This document shows, in pieces, positions 21,680-32,020 of a stretch of 64,000 nucleotides of DNA. The notes under the pieces are model-generated. The model saw only the letters and a list, made by a program, of their open reading frames with translations, did not search any database and was not told the origin of the DNA. The first letter of the stretch is position 1, and each line of letters begins with the position of its first letter. The DNA is from Archegozetes longisetosus (taxonomy: Eukaryota; Arthropoda; Arachnida; Sarcoptiformes; Trhypochthoniidae). The stretch lies in assembly GCA_018873245.2 (NCBI GenBank), contig JAEMBT020000002.1, forward strand, positions 3,972,001 through 4,036,000, in the 5' to 3' direction. Position numbers and translations under genes: made by a program.

Positions 21680-23010
21680 AGCTTTAATTAATTTGTGTAG
21701 ATCTACAACAGCAAATCCAAACCACAATCCTATCAATCCTCCGATATTTGATGCATAAATAAGTAGCGAATATTTTGGTTCAAATGTATATTGAAAACAA
21801 GGTAAATTTCTTGCTTTTATTCTAAATTCACGTTTTGGTTTCTCGTAAAAAATGGATTGGTCATCGAAAACGCCAGTAATCTTCGTTGTTACGTCAAAAT
21901 ATTTTTGATCACAATGTCTTCTGCATTTGATGATACATTTTTTTGGTTTCAATTTCTTTGAATCTCATATCACATTTAGGATTTTTATTTATTCCTTTAA
22001 AAGCATGAGCTATCTCATCAATGCTTGTAATCACAGAGCAGTTGTATTTTCTACGATACTCTTTGATGAAACAGTGATTTCTACATTCTTCGAATGATTG
22101 CGAATCTTTAACTGAGAGAAAACCTTTTATTGTGCACCTCTCAAGTAGAATAAATCAAATTATACTCACTGTTAAAATGATGACAATCACTCTGATAGGG
22201 CCACGAAAGATATTTTACTGAAGTTACCGAATATTTGAATTCATTCGAAACTCCAATCCTTTCCTGTATGATAACATTCTCTCTTCTGGGAATAATAATT
22301 GTATTCGAATCATGTATTAACTAAAATAAGTAAAATAAAGTATACGAACTAAAGATTATATTTTGGGAATTTTTCGGATTGAGTTCAAATTTGATAAAGT
22401 CTTTATCTTTCAAAGTGAACGAATAATTCGTGAATGATTTTCTATCACTGAAAAAAGTGAAACAAACTCCAAAGTCATTCCCAGGCATTGATTTAATAAC
22501 TGGTGTATGGTTTTCACAATTTTCAATGATTTGATTTCCATGTACTTCACCCGAACATTGAATCACATCTTTTGCTTCAATCGTAATATTGAGAGCACTT
22601 TTCTTCATATCTCGATAATTCAGTTTTTTAATTAGTTTTGAATCAAAATCAAAAATATAGTCGTTATATTCATTCATACAGTCAATGAGATGCTTTCCGC
22701 TTCTCTGACACAAATTCAATTTGATTTTTGCAGTTTCGGACACATTTTCATGAAATAAATTTCGCTCTTCTGTCAAATTGAAGTGAGAAAAAACTCTATC
22801 CCTTTCTAGAGAACAGGAAATCTGAGTGCAAACTTGAATCGCAGGTAATTTGAAATATTTTCTTTCATTCAGTTCTTCTAACTTCAAAGTTGAGGGGAAT
22901 TCAAAATAATCTATTGTTGTGTTCATTGCTTGATATAATAATATAAAAAACCAAAAACTTTTAAAAGCCAAACTCAACGATAATTTCAAAAACTCAATCA
23001 ATTTTTTCAT
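21680..23010 (-). other. DEG/ENaC unit A of the concatemer
   Basis: The unit starts MKKLIEFLKL; TM1 is near SFWFFILLYQ, followed by FKLPAIQVC. It contains the family's FTF block (GVCFTFF), the YxSDCHHF region, paired cysteines (EECRNHCFIKEY) and CRRHCDQKYF. TM2 is SLLIYASNIGGLIGLWFGF, with the family's glycine pattern. Exons are 23010-22170 and from 22139. An in-frame TAG (22321) sits where homologues continue. Shifts at 22125-22128 and 21938-21944 would each be repaired by one base fewer in an A-run. Confidence 0.75.
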
Positions 23011-23490
23011 TTCTGATCAATTGCAAAATAGATTTATTCTTCAAAGACCATATATCAATGAAATACTCCACCGAAACAATAATTAATATTTTTATACTTA
23101 AACCGATACTTCATAAGAGACTTATGATTGATTGCAAAACTTTTCAATTTTATTTGAGCTCTTGATTATCTTTGTGAAGAGACTATGGCAACTGAACCAT
23201 AAACATAAAGTCTTTGAATTATTAATCTGCTTATTTTCGAGTTTTCACTTCAATATTTAATATTAATGAAATTGAATTTATATTAATGAAGTAATTTGTT
23301 CTCTATTTAAAGTAAAAGATCAATATTCAAACTTTCAACGAGTTTACGTTTACATATGAACCGATTTTTTGAACAAATATGTCAATTAATGACAATTAAT
23401 GGTCTCTTAATGATAATTTATCAAAGATATGTTAATAAAATACAAAAAAATGTCTAATGTGGATTAGATATGACTCAATGCTTGTAATGA
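23011..23490. other. 5' flank of the DEG/ENaC locus, nothing recognised
   Basis: AT-rich flank upstream of ATG 23010. It would hold the 5' UTR and promoter of the DEG/ENaC gene; no motif stands out. Confidence 0.3.
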
Positions 23491-23499
23491 GAGACAAAC

Positions 23500-24162
23500 G
23501 GTTATACCCCGATTGACAGAAATCCACTTTATAGATACCCACTTCATAGACATTCCACTTCATAGACATTTCACTTCATAGACACTTGATTAGAGAGACA
23601 TTTTTAAGCTATTCAAAATAATTTAAATTTATTTATACATCTGAGAAATTAAAATAATTGTATATTAATTATACTGAAAGTCAAGTGCATCGAATCTCAT
23701 ATCTACTTATCAGTTAATCTTATATTCTTATGATAATTAAGATATTTAACACGTGCAAAATGCAAACCTATTCAACTTTTTTCAATCGAATGAAAAGTGA
23801 TTTTTATTTTGAGTCTATTCAGCTCAATATATCAATTTTTTATTAGAATATTTCTGCATATCTATATTTGAATTTTATTAATTGGTTAGAGTTTGTGTAA
23901 TCTATCTATAAACTACGTTTGAATTAAGTTTTATTGAATCAAACAAAGGGAAAGATTATCATTTTTCAAAATTAGATTCAATTAGATTGTTTAGAACTAA
24001 CATCAATAATCTCCTCGATAACCAGAATTTTCATTAGCGAATAATTAGTCTATGAAATGAAATGTCTATGAAGTGAAATGTCTATGAAGTGGAATGTCTA
24101 TAAGCTGGATGTCTACAAAGTGGATTTCTATAAAGTGGATGTCTATAAACTGGGAAGACACC
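23500..24162. mobile_element. Foldback-type element with tandem-repeat inverted ends
   Basis: Both ends are made of head-to-tail copies of a 15-16-bp unit (ACTTCATAGACATT type), about 23511-23605 on the left and the inverted array about 24048-24155 on the right. The core is AT-rich and non-coding. A perfect 9-bp direct repeat GAGACAAAC flanks it (23491-23499 and 24163-24171). Long inverted repeats built of short tandem units plus a 9-bp target duplication are the hallmark of Foldback/MULE-like elements. Confidence 0.75.
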
Positions 24163-24209
24163 GAGACAAACAGACGACTTTAATGGGGCTTAACAGAAAT
24201 TAATTGAAA

Positions 24210-24266
24210 ATGATTAGAATAGTAGCTTTGCTACTGATATCACTTCTTTTACATCAACCATTCAAA
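24210..24266 (+). CDS. Candidate orphan signal-peptide exon
   Basis: ATG opens 19 codons (MIRIVALLLISLLLHQPFK), a textbook hydrophobic signal peptide, followed at once by a consensus donor GTGAGT, phase 0. I found no matching downstream exon. It could be the first exon of a small secreted protein, a relic, or chance. Confidence 0.25.
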
Positions 24267-24937
24267 GTGAGTTTGAATGAAAAATATCTTCATAGGAATC
24301 AATAAATGCTAAATTCTACTGCACCGAAAGCCAGGAACGTCTCACTTATATTTAGCACTCTGTAAACATTTGATTTTAGTGAGAATTGATCGAAGTTTCT
24401 GAAAAAACTATCAAAACGGAGACTCAAATGAAACCAATGTGAACAAATTCTATTGAGGCGCATTCAGGAAACAAAGCGAACATGTTGCATTATGTTCAAT
24501 GTTGCAGATTTCGCTCTCAATTTCTTCTTTAACTCGAAATATATTCACTGATAAGTTCATACTTGAGTGAACAAAAAATGTTCAGATGCATTTCAGAGTT
24601 ACACAGTTTTGCAAAAATAATATAAGATCTCAATTGATTCAAATATCAAATTGAAATTCTAGAAAATTGAGTTATGCAGCCACTCTGAAGACCAACAGAT
24701 AATCATTATTTAAAATAAACCAAATACTTAAGTATTACCAAAATACGGAATTTCGGCTAGTTTTCTAGTCATAAATTCTAGCACTATTTCTGGCAAATAA
24801 TACTCGTTTAAATAAAAATCAGCTGAAAATGAATTAACAAGCGGGTAGTGATGAGAGGTGACCACTTTCTTGACCAGCCGTGTGTGATAAGTGATGCGAA
24901 GAGTGATTATGAGAACCAGTTCATTTATGTCTCATAA

Positions 24938-25726
24938 TATTTTGATCAGTATTTATCTACTTTAAAAGCTTTCAAAAGAAATGGTTTCGATATTCCTCAC
25001 GTAAACTCAAGCCGAACCCTCTATAAAGTTGACGCCGACTCGAAACTAAAGGAGGCCATTCTGAAGTTTGCCGATCATCACTTCATGGATTCGACTCTTT
25101 TTGTAATAACAGGTGATATAGACTTTGCTCCTGCCATCAGGTCTGTCAAACGCAATGGAATGAAAGTCATCCACTTTTATGGTCAGAACACACCTCAAGA
25201 ACTGAAAACCTCTGCAACGGAATCTCATAGTTTTTATGATGTGATTAAAGGTCCCGAAGTCGAACTAATCGATGAAATTGCTGCCAGAACTAGTAGTAAG
25301 TATTCAGTAATTTATGTTCTCAAAGATATTTTTGTTGAAAATCAAAATTTTCGTTAATTAACTGTTGGACTCAATTGTTATCAAGTTATAGTTTCTGAGG
25401 CTGTGATAAAAGATAGTGTTAATAATATGCAAGATAACATTGAACAAGAATACGATTGCTATGTTTCAGAAACAATCACAACATCACGTCTTCCACAAGC
25501 TGAGCGGAATGACCAGTCATCAGAACCACCGATTGACATTAGAAGAGGATTAACGAATGACTGGTGGGAAAACTGGACACAATCACATCTGTCAGGCGGA
25601 CGGCATAGTACAATTCAGAAGTTTTTGCCAGTAATGATCTCGGACTCAATGCGATTAATCCAACAAACATCACAAACATGTCGAGATCCAGGAGCGAGTC
25701 CACGACAAAAAAATACCAGAGAATGA
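24938..25726 (+). pseudogene. NYN-domain (PIN-like ribonuclease) gene remnant
   Basis: Exon 24938-25295 encodes the second half of an NYN domain: YFDQYLSTLKAFKRNGF, TLFVITGDIDFAPAIRSVKR with the conserved acidic GDxDF motif, and VIHFYGQNT followed by SHSFYDVI. It ends in a consensus donor (GTAAGT). A second exon from 25392 is in matching phase and runs to a stop at 25724-25726, with no further domain. NYN proteins are metal-dependent RNases of RNA silencing and germline regulation (family knowledge). The first half, with the N-terminal acidic residue, is missing: a stop lies just upstream (24935-24937) and no upstream exon was found. Probably a 5'-truncated copy, though an exon starting after GATCAG at 24953 cannot be excluded. 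Confidence 0.6.
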
Positions 25727-26284
25727 TTTGGAAAAGGATTCATCCTCACATTAAAAATCTCTTATCGAAAATAAAGGTCTTGAATGAAGATCGAAGCAAT
25801 TTATCAGAAACAGGTATAGTAGAACTAGCTAACTGTGAGTTTAGCGTATTAAGTACATCAAAGTATGAGACTTGAGGCAATGAGATCATGAGCATTTATT
25901 ATTTTGTTCTTTAACAAATTTTAGTTTAGTAGAATTTGTAGATTACATAAAAAATGTGGATAATATGTATTACCCAGAACATAAAATCAATAAAATTATA
26001 CAATTAGTTCATAATTAAAGTTCAAAATTTGAGATAATGATACGTAATCTCATTATCGTATGATTGATATTTACCTAAAAGGCTTTATAAGCAATCTTTT
26101 AGCCCTATAAATTGTCACAATTCACATATAATAAAAATATTTAACTATTTTAATTCCAATAAATTTTTCTAAAACTCTTCGAATGCTTAATATTTCAAAT
26201 GTCATAGATTTCAAATCAAAGACGGTATATAGAACATAAAACATGGTAAAGATAGGCTTTTGTAACAATAATAACACTAATATC

Positions 26285-26757
26285 TATGGTTGCCAGATTT
26301 CAAAACTCAAACTCGAGGACAAAATCAATTATTGAAATATTGAATTAAATATAATTTATTTCACAAATTTGAACAAATTACAATAAACTTATAGGATCAT
26401 CATATTTCAAAGCAGACTTCGCTGCTTTAATAATTGGAACATTTGTTTTTACATATTCATAAAATGATTCACAAGGTAGAAAAGTTAACGTTTGTACAAA
26501 TTTCAGCGTTGACTTATTTAACTGATAATCTATTTCTTTCATCCCACCATAAATTTTTCATTATGCTAAAAAGTCTTTCGACGAAGTCATTTCCTATTCG
26601 AATTACTAAAACAACTTCGATTATCTAAAAAATATTTGTGATACAATATCTGTAACTCAGGGACATTTGCGTCCTTTTTTCATTTACAAGAGGACCGAGG
26701 ACAGTTTACTAAATTCGAGTACAATCCTCTAGAAAAAAAGGACATCTGGCAATCATA
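26285..26757 (-). mobile_element. Non-autonomous hAT element with transposase remnant
   Basis: The inverted ends are TATGGTTGCCAGAT and, at the right read inward, TATGATTGCCAGAT (13 of 14). The flanking 8-bp duplication is CTAATATC (26277-26284 and 26758-26765). On the minus strand, frame-broken peptides VERLFSIMKNLWWDERNRLS and ESFYEYVKTNVPIIKAAKSA match the hAT C-terminal region. A relic about 470 bp long. Confidence 0.75.
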
Positions 26758-26848
26758 CTAATATCGAATCTTCGGAGACATGTGACCCTAAACATTGAGT
26801 AAACTGGGAAAAGAGATTCTGAGATTTCATCTTTGTTTTCTGAGACTC

Positions 26849-27810
26849 AAAGGACAAGGGGAAACTTTGGGTTGTAACTGGGCGGGGCGATTTAATATCA
26901 TCAATACATCTCCCTTTGAGGTACCTATACTGTGCCCAAATATTAAACCTCAATTAAGTATAGTTTAGGAAAAAATCAATTTAATGTTGTATTTTTTATA
27001 ATGGATCCTATGGTGAAATCGAAATTTTGGAATCATTATTTGACCCCCTTATCCCCTCTCAAATTTAATAAAAATTTTATCATATATGGGGGGAGGGGCT
27101 GAAGTTAATTCTGGGAAATAATCAAAGTGGTTCTCGAACTTCAACACCTCAAAGCGTAATAGATGGCTCAGATAGTGAAGTAGAATAATCTATGGTTGTA
27201 TTGGTAGGAGTTAATAGTCTAGGCCACTTCCCTGAAAAGCACTGTAGACTCTATGATCGATGATGCCTCTAACCCGAAAGAGACTAGCACGATCTCTCAC
27301 AAGGGAGCGCGCGTCTCACGCTAGCTCAGAAGTAGTGGAATGACGCCCACTGCCAAGGGTACATGATACCACGGGAAAGAGAAACTTCAAAGAGAATAGT
27401 GATCCCTGTGTTTGGATTATGTGGGAAAACATCTGGGCCTAGACTTTTGCATCTTTTACTATAAGCAATAATTGATATGCATAGTTCAAGTTTTATTGAA
27501 CAATTTGAGGTGTTAAAGTTCGAGAACCACTATGATTCTTTCCCAGAATTAACTTCAGCCCCTCCCCCATATATGATAAAATTTTTATTAAATTTGAGAG
27601 GGATAAGGGGTCAAATGATGATTCCAAAATTTCGATTTCACCATAGGATCCATTATAAAAATACAACATTAAATTGATTTTTTCCTAAACTATACTTAAT
27701 TGAGGTTTAATATTTGGGCACAGTATAGGTACCTCAAAGGGAGATGTATTGATGATATTAAATCGCCCCGCCCAGAAACAACCCAAAGTTTCCCCTTGTC
27801 CTTTGTTCAC
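26849..27810. repeat. Large palindrome with about 300-bp arms
   Basis: The arm 26849-27155 recurs nearly perfectly in inverted orientation at 27505-27810, around a GC-richer loop of about 350 bp. No flanking target duplication is visible. The open frames at 26753-26953 (minus) and 27477-27677 (plus) are products of the arms and not genes. Candidate origins are a long-arm MITE or a local inverted duplication. Confidence 0.8.
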
Positions 27811-28233
27811 ACGAACATGCTCTATAAATTATAATCTTTCAGATGTTTGGTAGCACTTTATCTAAAAATTAGTCCTACTTTTTCAGAAGTTGAGTTGTAG
27901 TAAAAGGTTAAACAGTTGTTTAATTTCTGTGAAGATGAAAATACGGAAGTTAGATGATTATCTCATTAAATTAAACTTGTGGGAAATTTTGAGATTATAT
28001 GGTTTAAAGATGTGAAACAAGTTCTTCTAAATTCAAGATCTTATATCTTTCTAAACTTATTTCACGATTTTCATCTTCTTTTACAATATAAGCAAAACTT
28101 GAAAATTTAAGCCTTTATGCAAATGTTTTCAATGCAGCGTCCTATCTTCAATTTTGACAAATAAATCGATGAAGCTCTACTAACTGTTACTATTTCTTGA
28201 AAAAATATATGAAACCTAAGCTAGCACGATATT

Positions 28234-28410
28234 ACCGCACAAGCGACACTACCGCGCAAACATAATACCACGCCGTATTGTCGTTTGCGCAGTATTGTAT
28301 TTTGCGCGGTAGTGTCGCTTGGGCGGTAGTGTAGTACGCGGTAAAGTCATGCGCTGTGGTGAATTGCGCGGTCGTCATGTAATCGTAACGTAATTCGCGG
28401 TCTAAATTTA
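28234..28410. repeat. GC-rich repetitive hairpin (GCGCGGT units)
   Basis: ACCGCACAAGCGACACTACC (28234 on) pairs with the inverted segment ending near 28335, nearly base for base over about 27 bp. Further GCGCGGT or CGCGGT units follow at irregular 13-20-bp spacing to about 28410. The composition is far from the AT-rich surroundings. Confidence 0.6.
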
Positions 28411-28807
28411 ATTTGAATTTACGTATCAATACTTTGTTAAATGTGGCATGGCAAAATAAATAATACTTATGATCGTTTTCATCATGTGACAAGTGTTACA
28501 GAATGTAAGAATAAATGTGTTTGAAAGAATAGCTAATTAACCAATTGATTCATTATAGTAAAGACAATACACCTCAGTCCAAAAAACTCGGAGAAAGTTG
28601 AATTTAAAGAAATTAGTATTGTGCTTTTATACTTTATAATTCTTAATGAATTTTCAAACCAAAATAAGGTTTCTTATGATTATAGACCCAACTTTCGGGA
28701 AATTAAAATCTTAAAATTATGGAAGTAAGATAGGAATAAAAAAGACCATTTTGGGGAACAAAAATTATGAATTTCGAGTACAAAATTTTAATGAATATTC
28801 TTCAAAT

Positions 28808-29866
28808 TCAATACAAAAAGCGGTTATATTTAATTATATTTAAGTGTTCAATGTTAGCTTCAGTTAAGTTGCGTCTGCGGTCTGACAAAATTAATTTATA
28901 GATTGAGAAAGAAAGTTCAACGTTAACAGTAACTAGTGGTGCATATTTAGTGAGCATTTTCAACTCATAATCGTTACCATTGTTTGTAATTCTTTTAAGG
29001 TCAAGATTTTTAAGCAGTGAATTTTGCAGTTTTACTATAGCTTCACTTTTTAATTTAGATTTAACATCGTTAAGTATACTTATCTGCTCAGACATTCTTA
29101 ATCCATCAGTTTCTAACTCCTCAATACTTTTGATTAAGAATTCAAACTCAGAAATTTCAATGAAATCATTGCTTAAATCATTAATATCTATAAGCATTTT
29201 TAAGTTCCTGATGACTTTTGGATTTGAATCTAAGTTATTAATAAAATTAAAAACTTGAGAATAATTAGCTGAATAATAAATTGCAGTCTTAATCCAAGTC
29301 CCCCATCGAACTAACACTGGATTTGGTGGTAATGGAAGTCCTGTTTCAGTTCTAAATAATTGTTATCTGTAAGCTGATTTTCTTAAAAGTCTTTTTGTTA
29401 ATGAAATAAACTTATCCACCAACGGATTTCGAGTCCTAATTTCTTCGCATACTCTATGCATTGCATGTACTAAACATGTTACATGCATTAAATTTGGAAA
29501 TGTTTCCTTAAGAACTTTGCCGACTTTCAATGTTACAAGCGCTTGATCAGTGACAATTAATCTGAATTTTTTATAATTCACACCATCCGAGAATATTTTA
29601 TTTATAGCGTTATTAATTACTTGTAATATAAATGAATGATTTGCAATTTCAACCCTTTAGCACTTTACAAGCATTGCTTTCGACATTTTACCATTTAGAG
29701 ATCCAATCAATACGTTTATAATATATCTTTGACAGACATCCTGGGTTTCATCCACTAAAAGATAAAATTCATCATTGCCCAAGACATCACGAATTTTTTC
29801 AATATTTGAATCATAAATATCTTTAACATAATAGTTTCTAAGAGTTTGTGGATTTGGCTGATCCTT
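28808..29866 (-). pseudogene. hAT transposase pseudogene
   Basis: Fragments in order on the minus strand: DEFYLLVDETQDVCQRYIIN (first acidic region), in-frame stop, KKFRLIVTDQA (second aspartate), HVTCLVHAMHRVC, VLVRWGTWIKTAIYY, and the dimerisation segment KYAPLVTVNVELSFSIYKL. Open segments are 29581-29363 and 29317-28808. Premature stops and frame breaks are visible. In the last segment the glutamate is followed by L instead of R. Same clade as the intact copy at 30542-32020. Confidence 0.8.
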
Positions 29867-29954
29867 TTCGGTTTGATCCCTTACAGTTTATTATCTTAGT
29901 TATCAATAAAGTGTAACTAATGTTTTGCAATTTTCTATTCAATCAACAAGGAAT

Positions 29955-30232
29955 GTTCGGGATTATATAATCGATTTCAATAAGGACAGAATCGCCTAAA
30001 TTGATTTGAGCTTCTTCATTGAATCTTTCAGTGAAATTACTAAATACTTGATTACATTAAAATTATGGCATAAAATTATTAATAAGCATTTAATGGAATA
30101 TCCGAGTTTTCCATCGACTCATTTCGATAAATTGTCAAAATATTTATTAATGAAATAACTGCTTAATCTATATCTCGGCTCAAGAATCTCGGAGGTATCG
30201 ATATTATCAAATGAACATTGAGATCATATGAA
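29955..30232 (-). pseudogene. Fragment of a gustatory-receptor-like gene (exon 1 copy)
   Basis: The minus-strand translation matches exon 1 of the receptor gene at 33935-34454: DNIDTSEILEPRYRL versus DNTDTSKILELHYRV, then KYFDNLSK and LIILCHNFNVIKY. At least two in-frame stops are present and the second exon is absent. It is a decayed partial duplicate about 4 kb from its relative. Confidence 0.8.
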
Positions 30233-30541
30233 GTTTGATATGAGCAGAGCATAACATTATATTTATTTAAATATCACTTATATCTTGCTAAATCATCATA
30301 GTTATCATAATTACGCAATCTTAAGATAAAAATGATTAATTTTGAGGACATTTTTTTGTAAATATCTTAAATATTTAAGAGGTGCGTAAATATTTCAAAT
30401 ATATTTAAATATTTCCCCTTTTTTCGGGACGTTATATGTGTTTGCATTACAGATTTCAATTTAAACATGTAAACATTAATTTCATTTGAATATTCAACTA
30501 TTTGTAATTATTTGTGATATTCTATGAATCTCTAAGTCAAA

Positions 30542-32020
30542 ATGCCGAAAGATAAAGAGTCAGTGCGTAAAAGATATATAAGATTTTGTAAAGAATTCGG
30601 GAGCGAAATTTTCACATGCGATAATGTTGAAGGTATTCAGTCATTGATGTGTCAGCCGTGCAATACTGCCGTGAACCCGAGTCAAAGATGCCAAATGGAA
30701 CAGCATATCAACACATTAAAACATAAAGCAAATATTAAGAAGTGGAAAGGAAATAAGCAGTTAATGCTGACAGAAATGACGAAACCAATGGATGGGTTCA
30801 ACAAAGAAATGCTCAAATGGATGGTGGTAAACGACATTGCAATTGATAAACTTAACAAAAAATTATTCACCGATTTCTTGTCAAAACATATGAAAAGAGA
30901 GATCCCGAGCCATATGACCATAAGAAGACAGTTGGATAGTTGTTATGATGAAACAATCGATAATATTCGTAATAAAATTGGATTTAGTAATATTTGGATC
31001 TCTGATGAGACTGTCGATGCGGTCGGGAGATGTGTTGGAAATGTTATTATTGGGAGTTTAAAAAGTGGAGAATGTGGACAAAGCTTTTTAGTCAACTCTA
31101 AGGACTTAAATGGAAAAGTAGACAATACGACAATTGCAACTCTTGTAGATGACACAATAAAGATGCTATGGCCCGAGGATTTTGACCGTAACAGATTCCT
31201 ATTACTCGTAACGGATGGTGCACACTATATGAAAGTCGCAGGAGAGAATTTGAAAGTATTTTATTCAAAATTAACTCACATCACATGTATGGCACATCTT
31301 ATTAATCGAATTGTTGATTGTATTCGTTGCAATCACAAACTTACGGACAAACTTATAGCTGAAGTGAAGAAAATGTTCACAAAATCGCGCTCTCGAAACC
31401 AACTTTTCAAATCCATAGCACCTGATTTACCATTACCACCAAAACCTGTCATTACGCGATGGTCGACTTGGCTTAATACTTCATTTTATTATGTTAAATA
31501 TTTCGACGTGATAAAAATAATCGTTGAGAGATTGGATCCTGAAGACGCAACTTGTGTTGAAAATGCACAAGTATTATTCAAAAAGAAGGATCTGAAAACT
31601 GAACTTTCTTATTTATTTACTAATTTTCAATTCATTCCTGAAATGATCATTTCAATTCAAGCTAAAGATGTGATGCTCTCACATTCAGTTCAAATTATTG
31701 AAGATTTGGATATTAAACTATCAACAATAGATGGTTCATTTGGTAATATAATTCGTGCGAAATTTAATTTTCTAATTGAGAAGAATAAGGGTTTCGAAAT
31801 TGTCAAAAATATAAGCTCTATTATTAAACGTGAAGTAAGCGATACAATTGAAGACTTAAGCCCTGAACAGATTTCATGCTTTAAATTTGCACCGATTACT
31901 TCTTGCGATGTCGAACGACCTTTTTCAAAATATAAATTAATGCTTAATCAAAGAAAACACGAAATGTTGTTTGAAAATTTCGCTAAATCTTTGATTATAA
32001 ACTGCAATTCTGAGATTTGA
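30542..32020 (+). CDS. Intact hAT-family transposase, 492 aa
   Basis: A single uninterrupted exon. A BED-like zinc finger lies near the N-terminus (C37, C40, H55, H61). The catalytic core has D155 (WISDET), D225 (LLVTDGAHY) and E458 (DVERPFS), with the hAT signatures HITCMAHLINR and PVITRWSTWL. The end is the dimerisation region. Expected role is cut-and-paste transposition leaving 8-bp target duplications (family knowledge). I could not fix the element ends: AT-rich inverted stretches with repeated AAATATTT lie near 30380-30420 and 32036-32110 without a clear duplication. It could be a live element or, less likely, a domesticated gene. Confidence 0.85.
   Translation: MPKDKESVRKRYIRFCKEFGSEIFTCDNVEGIQSLMCQPCNTAVNPSQRCQMEQHINTLKHKANIKKWKGNKQLMLTEMTKPMDGFNKEMLKWMVVNDIAIDKLNKKLFTDFLSKHMKREIPSHMTIRRQLDSCYDETIDNIRNKIGFSNIWISDETVDAVGRCVGNVIIGSLKSGECGQSFLVNSKDLNGKVDNTTIATLVDDTIKMLWPEDFDRNRFLLLVTDGAHYMKVAGENLKVFYSKLTHITCMAHLINRIVDCIRCNHKLTDKLIAEVKKMFTKSRSRNQLFKSIAPDLPLPPKPVITRWSTWLNTSFYYVKYFDVIKIIVERLDPEDATCVENAQVLFKKKDLKTELSYLFTNFQFIPEMIISIQAKDVMLSHSVQIIEDLDIKLSTIDGSFGNIIRAKFNFLIEKNKGFEIVKNISSIIKREVSDTIEDLSPEQISCFKFAPITSCDVERPFSKYKLMLNQRKHEMLFENFAKSLIINCNSEI

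Larger units (their letters stand above)
17815..23010 (-). pseudogene. Three-unit concatenated DEG/ENaC channel, broken copy
   Basis: Reading 23010 to 17815, three complete DEG/ENaC units (A, B, C) follow each other. Each has TM1, a post-TM1 motif of the (F/L)PAI type, a Cys-rich ectodomain and TM2. A and B are joined in one uninterrupted frame (21952-20962): TM2 of A (GGLIGLWFGF), a cytosolic linker of about 60 residues, TM1 of B, then SLPAITICND. B joins C across one intron (19358-19103), phase 0, donor GTATGT and acceptor TTAACAG. Start is ATG 23010, stop at 17815. Without the inserted element the product would be about 1400 aa. Breaks: in-frame TAG 22321-22323; one-base shifts at A-runs 22125-22128, 21938-21944 and 18668-18673; hAT insertion 20306-20953. 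Family channels are trimeric cation channels. Pseudogene is the plain reading; homopolymer sequencing errors could explain part. Confidence 0.8.

Noticed and set aside
27477-27677. Plus frame in the 26849-27810 palindrome
   Set aside because: It lies within an inverted arm; the arm copy on the other side is non-coding, so the frame is incidental.
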